This document shows positions 1 through 7,134 of a stretch of DNA of 48,714 nt, piece after piece. The translations under genes and the position numbers were made by a program. The DNA is taken from assembly GCA_035363255.1 (NCBI GenBank), contig DAOSES010000019.1, forward strand, positions 1-48,714, read 5' to 3'. Under the pieces are notes generated by a model, which did no database searches, was not told the DNA's origin, and worked only from the letters and a program-made list of their open reading frames with translations. This DNA comes from T3SED10-260 sp035363255. GTDB lineage: Bacteria; Caldisericota; Caldisericia; UBA6126. Numbering within the stretch: position 1 is the first letter of the stretch; each line of letters begins with the position of its first letter.

Positions 1-60
1 GAACTTGTCAAGAAAATATTAAAATATTTTGATAATTTTTTGGAAAGTGTCTGGAGATGA
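1..60 (+). other. possible 3' tail of an upstream gene
   Basis: Frame 1 is open from the first base for 19 codons and stops with TGA at 58-60. The short peptide is Lys/Leu/Phe rich and could be the C-terminus of a gene that begins before the window. It is too short to assign and could be chance. After it comes a purine-rich run (about 58-75, three G-runs) and an AT-rich stretch leading to glnS. Confidence 0.2.
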
Positions 61-114
61 GGGGAGGGAGGGGGTGTGAAACAAGCGAAGTAGTATTAAT
101 TTTTGGTTTTTTTA

Positions 115-120
115 TATAAT
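115..120 (+). promoter_or_regulatory. putative -10 box for glnS
   Basis: A perfect TATAAT lies at 115-120 inside a very AT-rich stretch, 73 bases before the glnS ATG. No convincing -35 hexamer sits 16-18 bases upstream, so this is a half-supported promoter. The glnS ribosome binding site AAGGAG is at about 181-186, just ahead of the start codon. Confidence 0.35.
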
Positions 121-192
121 GATACAATTGGAATTTATTGTTATAAATTTCTGAGCTTACTTTAATAACAAGTAAATAATAAGGAGAAAGAA

Positions 193-1929
193 ATGGGAGA
201 TATAAAAGAAAAGTGCGATGAAAATACTTCCTTATACAATAACTTTATACATCACATCATTGATGAGGATTTAGCAAGTGGAAAGATCACTCAGGTACAC
301 ACCAGGTTCCCGCCTGAGCCAAATGGCTATCTTCATATTGGTCACGCAAAATCAATATGTTTGAATTTTGGGATCGCAAAGAGATATAACGGTAAATGCA
401 ATCTCCGCTTTGATGACACCAATCCAAGCAAAGAAGACACCGAGTATGTCGAATCCATTATGGAGGATATCCACTGGTTAGGTTTCGATTGGGAAGATCG
501 TTTGTTTTTTGCATCAGATTATTTTAGTCAACTATACGATTGCGCATTAACTTTGATCAAGAATGGTCTTGCATATGTTTGCGATTTAAATGCTGAAGAG
601 ATTAGGAAATACCGAGGTACCTTAACAGAAGCAGGTATTGATAGCCCCTACCGTAATCGTTCAATCGAAGAAAATATTGAATTGTTTGAAAAAATGAAAA
701 AGGGTAGTTTTGCCGATGGTTCAAAAGTGTTAAGAGCTAAAATTGATATGAAATCACCTAATCTTAACATGCGAGACCCTGTGGTATATCGCATTCTACG
801 AGCCTATCACCATCGTACAAAAGATCAATGGTGTATATATCCTATGTATGATTATGCTCATCCATTGTCTGATTCCTTTGAAGGAATCAGTCATTCCATA
901 TGCACTCTAGAATTTGAAGACCATCGTCCTTTATACAATTGGTTTTTAGAGCACTCAGGAGTCATCTGCAAACCAAGACAAATTGAGTTTGCACGATTAA
1001 ACATTACACGTACCGTTCTAAGCAAAAGAATTTTAAGATCCTTGGTTGAAGAAGGTATGGTGGATGGTTGGAATGATCCACGAATGCCAACGATATCCGG
1101 GCTTCGTCGAAGAGGATATACTCCCTCTTCGATTCGTGACTTTTGCGAAAAAATTGGTGTAGCAAAAAGCAATAGCACCGTTGAAAAAGAAATGTTGGAA
1201 CACTGCATACGTGAAGATTTAAACCTTCATGCTCCGCGCATAATGGCAGTTTTAAATCCCCTAAAATTGACTATTACCAACTTCCCTGAAAACGAAATAG
1301 AGTGGCTCGAAGCTGAAAATAATCCAGAAGACCCAACTGCTGGAAAACGAATGGTCCCATTTTCACGTAATTTAATCATAGAAAAAAGTGACTTCATTGA
1401 AGACCCTCCAAAAAAATTCTTCCGCCTATCTCCTGGCAAGGAAGTGCGCCTTAAATATGCTTACATTATTTGTTGCAATGAAGTGATAAAGGATTCCGAG
1501 AGTGGAGAAATTGTTGAGATTAAATGTACTCTTGATCCAAATACTAAGAGCAGTCAAGATACTTCAGGAAAAAAAGTGAAAGGCACTTTACATTGGCTTT
1601 CCGTAGCACATGCAAAAGAAATTGAAGTAAGGATGTATGAAGATTTGCTATCAAATGAAACTCCTGAAACTTCAAACGATACAGAGAATACAGATTCATC
1701 TAAAAACTACCAAAATATTGTAAATAAAGAATCAATGACTCTCCTACATCCTTGTTATATTGAAAAACATTTTATAGAATCGGATATGTCAAGACACTTT
1801 CAGTTTTTGCGTCAGGGTTATTTTGTTAAAGACTTTCTTCTTTCAAATGAGTCCAAAATTGTTTTTAATCAAATCGTAACACTCAAAGATACCTGGGCTA
1901 AACTTGAAAAAACTGGAAAAACAGATTAA
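193..1929 (+). CDS. glnS: glutaminyl-tRNA synthetase
   Basis: Class I aminoacyl-tRNA synthetase that attaches glutamine to tRNA-Gln in the cytoplasm. The 578-aa product carries the HIGH signature in PEPNGYLHIGHA at residues 41-52 and the KMSKS-equivalent VLSKR at 275-279, the form typical of GlnRS. The GluRS/GlnRS catalytic body is followed by the beta-barrel anticodon-binding region from about residue 350. A low-complexity, Asp/Asn/Ser-rich linker at about 490-515 interrupts the C-terminal barrel. Length is slightly above the usual 550 aa. The ATG at 193 follows an AAGGAG site. It is alone before a 139-base gap and a new promoter. A dedicated GlnRS implies direct glutaminylation; many low-GC bacteria use GatCAB transamidation instead. 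Confidence 0.96.
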   Translation: MGDIKEKCDENTSLYNNFIHHIIDEDLASGKITQVHTRFPPEPNGYLHIGHAKSICLNFGIAKRYNGKCNLRFDDTNPSKEDTEYVESIMEDIHWLGFDWEDRLFFASDYFSQLYDCALTLIKNGLAYVCDLNAEEIRKYRGTLTEAGIDSPYRNRSIEENIELFEKMKKGSFADGSKVLRAKIDMKSPNLNMRDPVVYRILRAYHHRTKDQWCIYPMYDYAHPLSDSFEGISHSICTLEFEDHRPLYNWFLEHSGVICKPRQIEFARLNITRTVLSKRILRSLVEEGMVDGWNDPRMPTISGLRRRGYTPSSIRDFCEKIGVAKSNSTVEKEMLEHCIREDLNLHAPRIMAVLNPLKLTITNFPENEIEWLEAENNPEDPTAGKRMVPFSRNLIIEKSDFIEDPPKKFFRLSPGKEVRLKYAYIICCNEVIKDSESGEIVEIKCTLDPNTKSSQDTSGKKVKGTLHWLSVAHAKEIEVRMYEDLLSNETPETSNDTENTDSSKNYQNIVNKESMTLLHPCYIEKHFIESDMSRHFQFLRQGYFVKDFLLSNESKIVFNQIVTLKDTWAKLEKTGKTD

Positions 1930-1956
1930 TAAATAGTTCAAGTTTGCACGAATGGT

Positions 1957-1984
1957 TTGACAGTATAAGACTATTCCCTAAAAT
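1957..1984 (+). promoter_or_regulatory. promoter for the aminotransferase-dut-protease run
   Basis: TTGACA (1957-1962, perfect -35) is followed after 16 bases by TAAAAT (1979-1984). It lies in the gap after glnS and would start a transcript about 80 bases before the aminotransferase ATG. A second perfect TATAAT is at 2016-2021 but has no -35 at proper spacing. Basis is pattern match only. Confidence 0.5.
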
Positions 1985-2068
1985 CAAAGGTGAATCGTGT
2001 TGAAAAAAACTTGATTATAATTTGTAAGTTTATCCACGATCACCATATTATACAAAGGTAGGTTAATA

Positions 2069-3412
2069 ATGGATGAATTGATTAGACCCTGCGTAAAAAC
2101 TGCTATTCCTGGAGAAAATGCCAAAAAGCTGATTGCCTTGGATGACAAGTATATGATGAAATGCACCAAAACTTCTCCAATCGCTATCAAGAGCGGTAAA
2201 GGGATAGTTTTGGAAGATGTGGATGGAAATATGTTTTACGACTTTACGTCTGGTGTTGGAGTCTGCAACACTGGACACTGTCACCCTAAAGTGGTAAAAG
2301 CTATACAAGAACAAAGCTCAAAGCTTTTACATTTTGCTGGAACCGACTACTACTACGAACCTCAATCCTTATTACTTGAGAAAATTGCCCATCTTGGTCC
2401 TGGAAAACATGACAAAAAAGTTTTTTTTACCAACTCTGGAGCTGAATCTGTTGAAGCAGCAATAAAGCTGAGTCGCTTTGCTACAAAAAGAACTGAATTT
2501 ATGGCGTTTTTAGGAGCTTTTCATGGCAGAACCATGGGTGCTTTATCCCTGACCTGTTCAAAGCATGTTCACAAGAAAGGTTTTGCTCCTTCCATGCCAG
2601 GAGTACATCATGTTCCCTATGCTTATTGTTATCGTTGCCCCTATCATTTATCCTATCCTAATTGCGATATTCATTGTGCTAACGTCATCGAAGATATGTA
2701 TTTTACCAAATTGGTTCACCCCGATGATATTGCTGCATTCTTTGTTGAGCCTATTCAGGGAGAAGGCGGATACGTGGTCCCTCCCAAAGAATTTATCCAA
2801 AGAATTAAGAGACTATGCGAAAAATACGGAATTCTTTATGTTAGCGATGAAATTCAAGCAGGTTTTGGTCGCACAGGTAAATTTTTCGCAATAGAACATT
2901 TCGACGTGGTGCCAGATATTATTACTATGGCTAAAGGTATGGGTTCAGGCTTGCCCATAGGCTGTATCCAATTTGATGCTAGGCTGGACTATCCATACGA
3001 AGGAGCCCATTCTAACACCTTTGGAGGCAACCCAGTTTGCGCTTCTGCTTCTTTAGCTACTATTGAGATTTTAACTCAAGACAACTTAATACAAAATGCT
3101 GCTGAGGTTGGACAACATTTCCAGGACGGTCTAAAAGAACTACAAAAGAAGTATTCTGTGATCGGTGACGTGAGAGGTATTGGCTTGATGCAGGGTATTG
3201 AAATCGTAAAAGACACAAATACAAAAGAAAAAGCTCCAAAACTACGTAATGATATTATCGATAATGGCATAAAAAAAGGGTTGATTACCATCGGTTGTGG
3301 AACCAATTCTATTCGATTTATTCCTCCATTAGTAATCAAAAAAGCTGAAATTGATATCGCGTTGGAGATACTTGACCAAGCTATTCATGAAGCCATTAAA
3401 AATCAAGCTTAA
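2069..3412 (+). CDS. class III PLP aminotransferase / amino-acid racemase-like
   Basis: PLP-dependent fold-type I enzyme of the 4-aminobutyrate/acetylornithine aminotransferase family, 447 aa. The PLP lysine is K289 in MAKGMGSGLP. Upstream, FVEPIQGEGG and DEIQAGFGRTG give the cofactor-binding signature. A Cys-rich segment (CYRCPYHLSYPNC and a further Cys) near residues 192-210 resembles the archaeal GabT-like enzymes, some of which proved to be broad amino-acid racemases. The exact substrate therefore cannot be read from sequence; 4-aminobutyrate, ornithine or branched amino acids are all possible. The 3' end overlaps the probable dut start by 26 bases, so the two are likely cotranscribed. 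A role in amino-acid fermentation fits IorAB and PFOR elsewhere in the window. Confidence 0.9.
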   Translation: MDELIRPCVKTAIPGENAKKLIALDDKYMMKCTKTSPIAIKSGKGIVLEDVDGNMFYDFTSGVGVCNTGHCHPKVVKAIQEQSSKLLHFAGTDYYYEPQSLLLEKIAHLGPGKHDKKVFFTNSGAESVEAAIKLSRFATKRTEFMAFLGAFHGRTMGALSLTCSKHVHKKGFAPSMPGVHHVPYAYCYRCPYHLSYPNCDIHCANVIEDMYFTKLVHPDDIAAFFVEPIQGEGGYVVPPKEFIQRIKRLCEKYGILYVSDEIQAGFGRTGKFFAIEHFDVVPDIITMAKGMGSGLPIGCIQFDARLDYPYEGAHSNTFGGNPVCASASLATIEILTQDNLIQNAAEVGQHFQDGLKELQKKYSVIGDVRGIGLMQGIEIVKDTNTKEKAPKLRNDIIDNGIKKGLITIGCGTNSIRFIPPLVIKKAEIDIALEILDQAIHEAIKNQA

Positions 3413-3827
3413 TATCCTTCACCCTGATTTTACTATGCCTGTATACTCCCATCCTGGAGATGCAGGCATGGATTTATTTTCTCTAGAAGAAATAATACTC
3501 ACTCAAGGAGAAAGAAAAAAAATTCCTTGTGGTTTTTCAATTGAAATTCCAGATGGATTTTTTGGAGCAATTGCTCCTCGATCAGGTTTAGCCAATCTTT
3601 ATGGCATTACATTAGTAAATTCATGGGGTGTGATTGACTCCTCATATCGGGGAGAGATTTGTGTTATAATTATTAATTTAGGTAGGGAGAAAATAGCTCT
3701 CCCTCCCAAAACCAGAATAGCGCAATTACTCGTTATTCCGGTAGTTTCTGTTGAATTATATGAAGTTAAGGAAAAATTAATTGAAACAGATCGAGGAGCT
3801 AATGGATTTGGCTCAACAGGTCTCTAG
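3387..3827 (+). CDS. dut: dUTP diphosphatase (dUTPase)
   Basis: Trimeric dUTPase that hydrolyses dUTP to dUMP and pyrophosphate, keeping uracil out of DNA and feeding dTMP synthesis. All five motifs are visible in order: PGDAGMDL, PRSGLA, GVIDSSYRGEI, RIAQLLV, and the C-terminal P-loop-like arm RGANGFGSTG. I chose the ATG at 3387, giving 146 aa, the usual family length. An in-frame TTG at 3351 would add 12 residues without family support. The gene starts inside the aminotransferase end, suggesting translational coupling. Its TAG stop touches the AGGAGG site of the next gene. Confidence 0.95.
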   Translation: MKPLKIKLNILHPDFTMPVYSHPGDAGMDLFSLEEIILTQGERKKIPCGFSIEIPDGFFGAIAPRSGLANLYGITLVNSWGVIDSSYRGEICVIIINLGREKIALPPKTRIAQLLVIPVVSVELYEVKEKLIETDRGANGFGSTGL

Positions 3828-3836
3828 GAGGTTTTA

Positions 3837-6800
3837 GTGAAATTGTTTCGAATTTTAACATCATTTTGTTTGTCGTGTCTCATTTTTTTGTCTTTTTTTT
3901 CAGTTCAATCGCAGGCTTCTGTAAAAGTCCATTCTAAAATTGATCCGGTTTTTTTACAGAATATTAGTCAATCTTCCTCAAAAGAAATCGTTATAATTCG
4001 TCTTAAAGGCGATGATGCTGTCACCTATTCTTCAAAAACCTTAGCTTTTTCAACAAAGACTCCAATCAAAGAAGTAAATCTTAATTTCCAAATAGACAAT
4101 GCGTATATTAAAGTTCTTGAAACTTACCAGAACAATTTTATCCAACAGCTTCAAAAAAATATTCCCTTTGATCTTGTTCACCAATATCAAGTAGTCACCA
4201 ACGCAATAGCCATAAACATTAGCGGATATCACATTCCCATGCTTCTTAAATACAATCAAATCGAGGGTATTTATTCAACTCAACTCCTTGCAAAACCCCA
4301 CAGACACATAGCTAAAAATTCAATCCAAGCTAGCACTGCATGGAAAATGGTTAATCCAGATAACAAACAACCCTACGATGGTAAAGGTATTACCATAGGT
4401 ATTCTTGACAGCGGAATAGACTACTACAACGTCGAATTCAATCGAAGTGAAAATCCCCGTCCCGAAACATCTAAAGAATATAAGTTTCAAGCCACTGACA
4501 AAATTTTGGGTGGCTCTGATTTCGCTGATAGCGATAAAGACCCTTTTGATGCTTACAATCCCCCTCATGGAACTCATGTTGCAGGCATATCTTCAGGAAA
4601 TCACCCTACTAACTCATCATTCAAAGGAATGGCACCTGAATCCAATCTTTTTGTTTACAAAGTGTTTTCTTCCGATCCAACTAAGCAAGGTGCCAATTCA
4701 GCTCATGTGATTGCAGCTATCAATCAATCGGTCATAGATAAATGCTCTATCATCAACATGTCTCTTGGCAACTCATACCCAACTCCTTCTATTGACGAAG
4801 GCAATCCCTATTACGAAGCCATCAAAAAAGCCGTAAATGCGGGAGTTGTTGTTGTTGCCTCTGCAGGAAACAATGGCTCAAGACATAAGGAAGCCACCAA
4901 CACTCTAAGTGCACCTGGTACCTATGAACCAGCTCTTCAAGTTGCTGCTTCCGCTGATCGTATGGTTCAAAATATCAAGATTGTAGGAACTCAAGGTGAA
5001 TTAATTTCCATACAAGCAACTCATGGGCTCCACACTCCATTATTTGAAGAAAAACATTCAGGCTTAGATGTGGTTGACTGTGGTTATGGCAGAAAAGAGG
5101 ATTTTTCCAGTGTTAACGTTAAAGGGAAGATAGCTCTCATTGCACGAGGTCCTATGGATGCAGGGATACCCTTCTCTGAAAAAAATACCAATGCTCGGGA
5201 TGCTGGTGCAGTTGGATGTATCGTGTATAACTACGCCGAAAAACAAGGCGAACAGATGTCTCCAACTTTAATGCCCCAAGACAAGTATATTGAAGATCCA
5301 TCCACACTAAAATTCATCCCCTTCCTTTTTATAAACTACATCAACGCTGATTCGATTAAAAGATTGGTGATACAAGGTAAAGGTCGTGTCGATTTTTTAA
5401 GATTCAGCAGTCTGACTGTATCTGACTTCACTTCGGTTGGTCCTTGTATGAGTGCTGACGATAACATTTTTAAGCCAGAGATTTCCGCTCCTGGAAAACA
5501 GATTCGATCTACAGTGGTGGTGTATAATAAAACTACTGACCAGTTTGAACCTGCATATCAGGATTGGGACGGAACTTCCATGTCAGCGCCTGTAGTTTCA
5601 GGAGGAGTTGCTTTAATACGTCAAGCTCGACCCAGTTTAAATGCCCAAGAAATCAAAGCCCTTGTTATGAATACTTCCGATCTTATGTACAACCACGTTA
5701 CTGGCGAAATTCTTCCCTATTTTTATCAGGGAGCAGGCCATTTGAATGTTGCAGCTGCTATTGACAGTCCAGTTTTAGTGAGACCCCCCGCAATAATGAG
5801 AAAAACTGATCAACTCGGTGATTCAGTTACCCTAAGCGTTAAAAACATATACAAAGAAAAAATCAGTTTTTCTATCCGTTCTGAAGTATTTAATCTTGCT
5901 GATCAAAGCAACCCCATAAAGACCACCATCAATCCTTCTAATCTGACTCTAAATCCAAATGAGAGCTTGAGTTTCAAAGTGCAGTTTTCGATTGATGAAG
6001 AGTCATTTGTAGAACGAAAATATGAGGGTGCTTTATGGATTGAAATCGATCAACTCGAAAAAATGAAGCTCAAAACAGAAACTATTCATGTACCATTTAT
6101 TCTTTACAAAGACAAACTTGCAAACATTGATGAGCCCGTCAGTCACTTGAGTCTCTCTAAAAATACTATGTGCACTGACAAAATGGACCAATCCATCGTC
6201 AATTTTAGAATTAATTCCGGAAGTATGGTAAGCTTTAAAGGCGATCTAACTGAGCTCATGTTCCAAAATTATGCTTATCAATTTAATGTTTATGCAGTAG
6301 ATAAAGCCGGAGAAATTTGGGGTATAATATATCAAAATGAAAATCTTCCTATAGGCAACTATTCCTTTATCTGGGATGGAAAAGATATTTGGGGCAAGGA
6401 ATTTCTTCCTGATGGGGAGTTCTACCTACAAGCTTCAATTAGTGGGCTTGAGGTGTATTTTAAAGGTGGGGCATCTGAAAGAACTGAAAAACCCTACTTA
6501 TCCAACAAAATTCCAGTTCTCATTCAAGGCTCTTCTGTTCCTCAACCCCCCGTGGTGGCTTTCGGATCACCCACCTTGGTTAATGTGGATCAGGAGTTTA
6601 AATTGGATGTAGTTTTTGCAGACCTTAAAGATATCAATGCCTTAGAACTAACTTTTAAAGTCAATTCGCGCCTTGAAATAATCGAGTATCTACCTGGCAA
6701 CTTTGTCGACAAAGAAAAATTCAACCCATCCAAAGACATCAAAGAGTCTCGAGGATCAATTACCATCATTGCATCCAGAGATCCAAAGATGCAAGGTGAT

Positions 6801-7133
6801 AGAGCTTCCATCATATCAGTGCGAGTCAAAGCCAAACGCAAAGGAAATGCAGACACACTTGTATCAGACTTTAAGATTAAGGATGCAAAAGGAAACATTA
6901 GAAAAACGCTTGTTTTTATGCAAGCTATCGAAATTGTTGACAAACCCGTGGTGATGGGCGATTTCAATGAGGATGGACAAGTAAACGATCTTGATTTGAC
7001 TCAATTGCTCAACTCCTATTTGACTACTTTTAAACACCCTCAGTGGGATCCACGCTTTGACTTGAATAATGACCTTATTGTTGATATCGCTGATTTGGTA
7101 ATATTTTCAAAACAATACAAGGAAGGAGTTTAG
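3837..7133 (+). CDS. secreted S8 (subtilisin-like) protease with PA, cohesin-like and dockerin-like domains
   Basis: A 1098-aa exported serine protease starting at GTG 3837, with AGGAGG at 3826-3831. It has an N-terminal signal peptide (hydrophobic to about residue 25) and a propeptide to about 160. The subtilase domain carries the triad D191 (ILDSGID), H244 (HGTHVAG) and S581 (GTSMSAP). A protease-associated (PA) domain is inserted at about 400-520. Then follow an Fn3-like region (about 640-770), a FlgD-Ig-like segment (about 825-868), and a cohesin-like beta domain (about 905-1035). The C-terminus (about 1040-1095) resembles type I dockerin, with two Ca-binding loops (GDFNEDGQVNDLDL and DLNNDLIVDIADL). 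Having cohesin-like and dockerin-like modules in one protease is unusual. The stop is one base before the next GTG, so the two form an operon. Protein substrate unknown. Confidence 0.93.
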   Translation: MKLFRILTSFCLSCLIFLSFFSVQSQASVKVHSKIDPVFLQNISQSSSKEIVIIRLKGDDAVTYSSKTLAFSTKTPIKEVNLNFQIDNAYIKVLETYQNNFIQQLQKNIPFDLVHQYQVVTNAIAINISGYHIPMLLKYNQIEGIYSTQLLAKPHRHIAKNSIQASTAWKMVNPDNKQPYDGKGITIGILDSGIDYYNVEFNRSENPRPETSKEYKFQATDKILGGSDFADSDKDPFDAYNPPHGTHVAGISSGNHPTNSSFKGMAPESNLFVYKVFSSDPTKQGANSAHVIAAINQSVIDKCSIINMSLGNSYPTPSIDEGNPYYEAIKKAVNAGVVVVASAGNNGSRHKEATNTLSAPGTYEPALQVAASADRMVQNIKIVGTQGELISIQATHGLHTPLFEEKHSGLDVVDCGYGRKEDFSSVNVKGKIALIARGPMDAGIPFSEKNTNARDAGAVGCIVYNYAEKQGEQMSPTLMPQDKYIEDPSTLKFIPFLFINYINADSIKRLVIQGKGRVDFLRFSSLTVSDFTSVGPCMSADDNIFKPEISAPGKQIRSTVVVYNKTTDQFEPAYQDWDGTSMSAPVVSGGVALIRQARPSLNAQEIKALVMNTSDLMYNHVTGEILPYFYQGAGHLNVAAAIDSPVLVRPPAIMRKTDQLGDSVTLSVKNIYKEKISFSIRSEVFNLADQSNPIKTTINPSNLTLNPNESLSFKVQFSIDEESFVERKYEGALWIEIDQLEKMKLKTETIHVPFILYKDKLANIDEPVSHLSLSKNTMCTDKMDQSIVNFRINSGSMVSFKGDLTELMFQNYAYQFNVYAVDKAGEIWGIIYQNENLPIGNYSFIWDGKDIWGKEFLPDGEFYLQASISGLEVYFKGGASERTEKPYLSNKIPVLIQGSSVPQPPVVAFGSPTLVNVDQEFKLDVVFADLKDINALELTFKVNSRLEIIEYLPGNFVDKEKFNPSKDIKESRGSITIIASRDPKMQGDRASIISVRVKAKRKGNADTLVSDFKIKDAKGNIRKTLVFMQAIEIVDKPVVMGDFNEDGQVNDLDLTQLLNSYLTTFKHPQWDPRFDLNNDLIVDIADLVIFSKQYKEGV

Positions 7134-7134
7134 C

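Noticed and set aside
58..75. G-rich run before glnS as a G-quadruplex
   Set aside because: Only three runs of three or more G; a standard four-run quadruplex cannot form.
2000..2021. TTGAAA and TATAAT before the aminotransferase as a promoter pair
   Set aside because: Spacing is only 10 bases; the TTGACA-16-TAAAAT pair at 1957-1984 fits much better.
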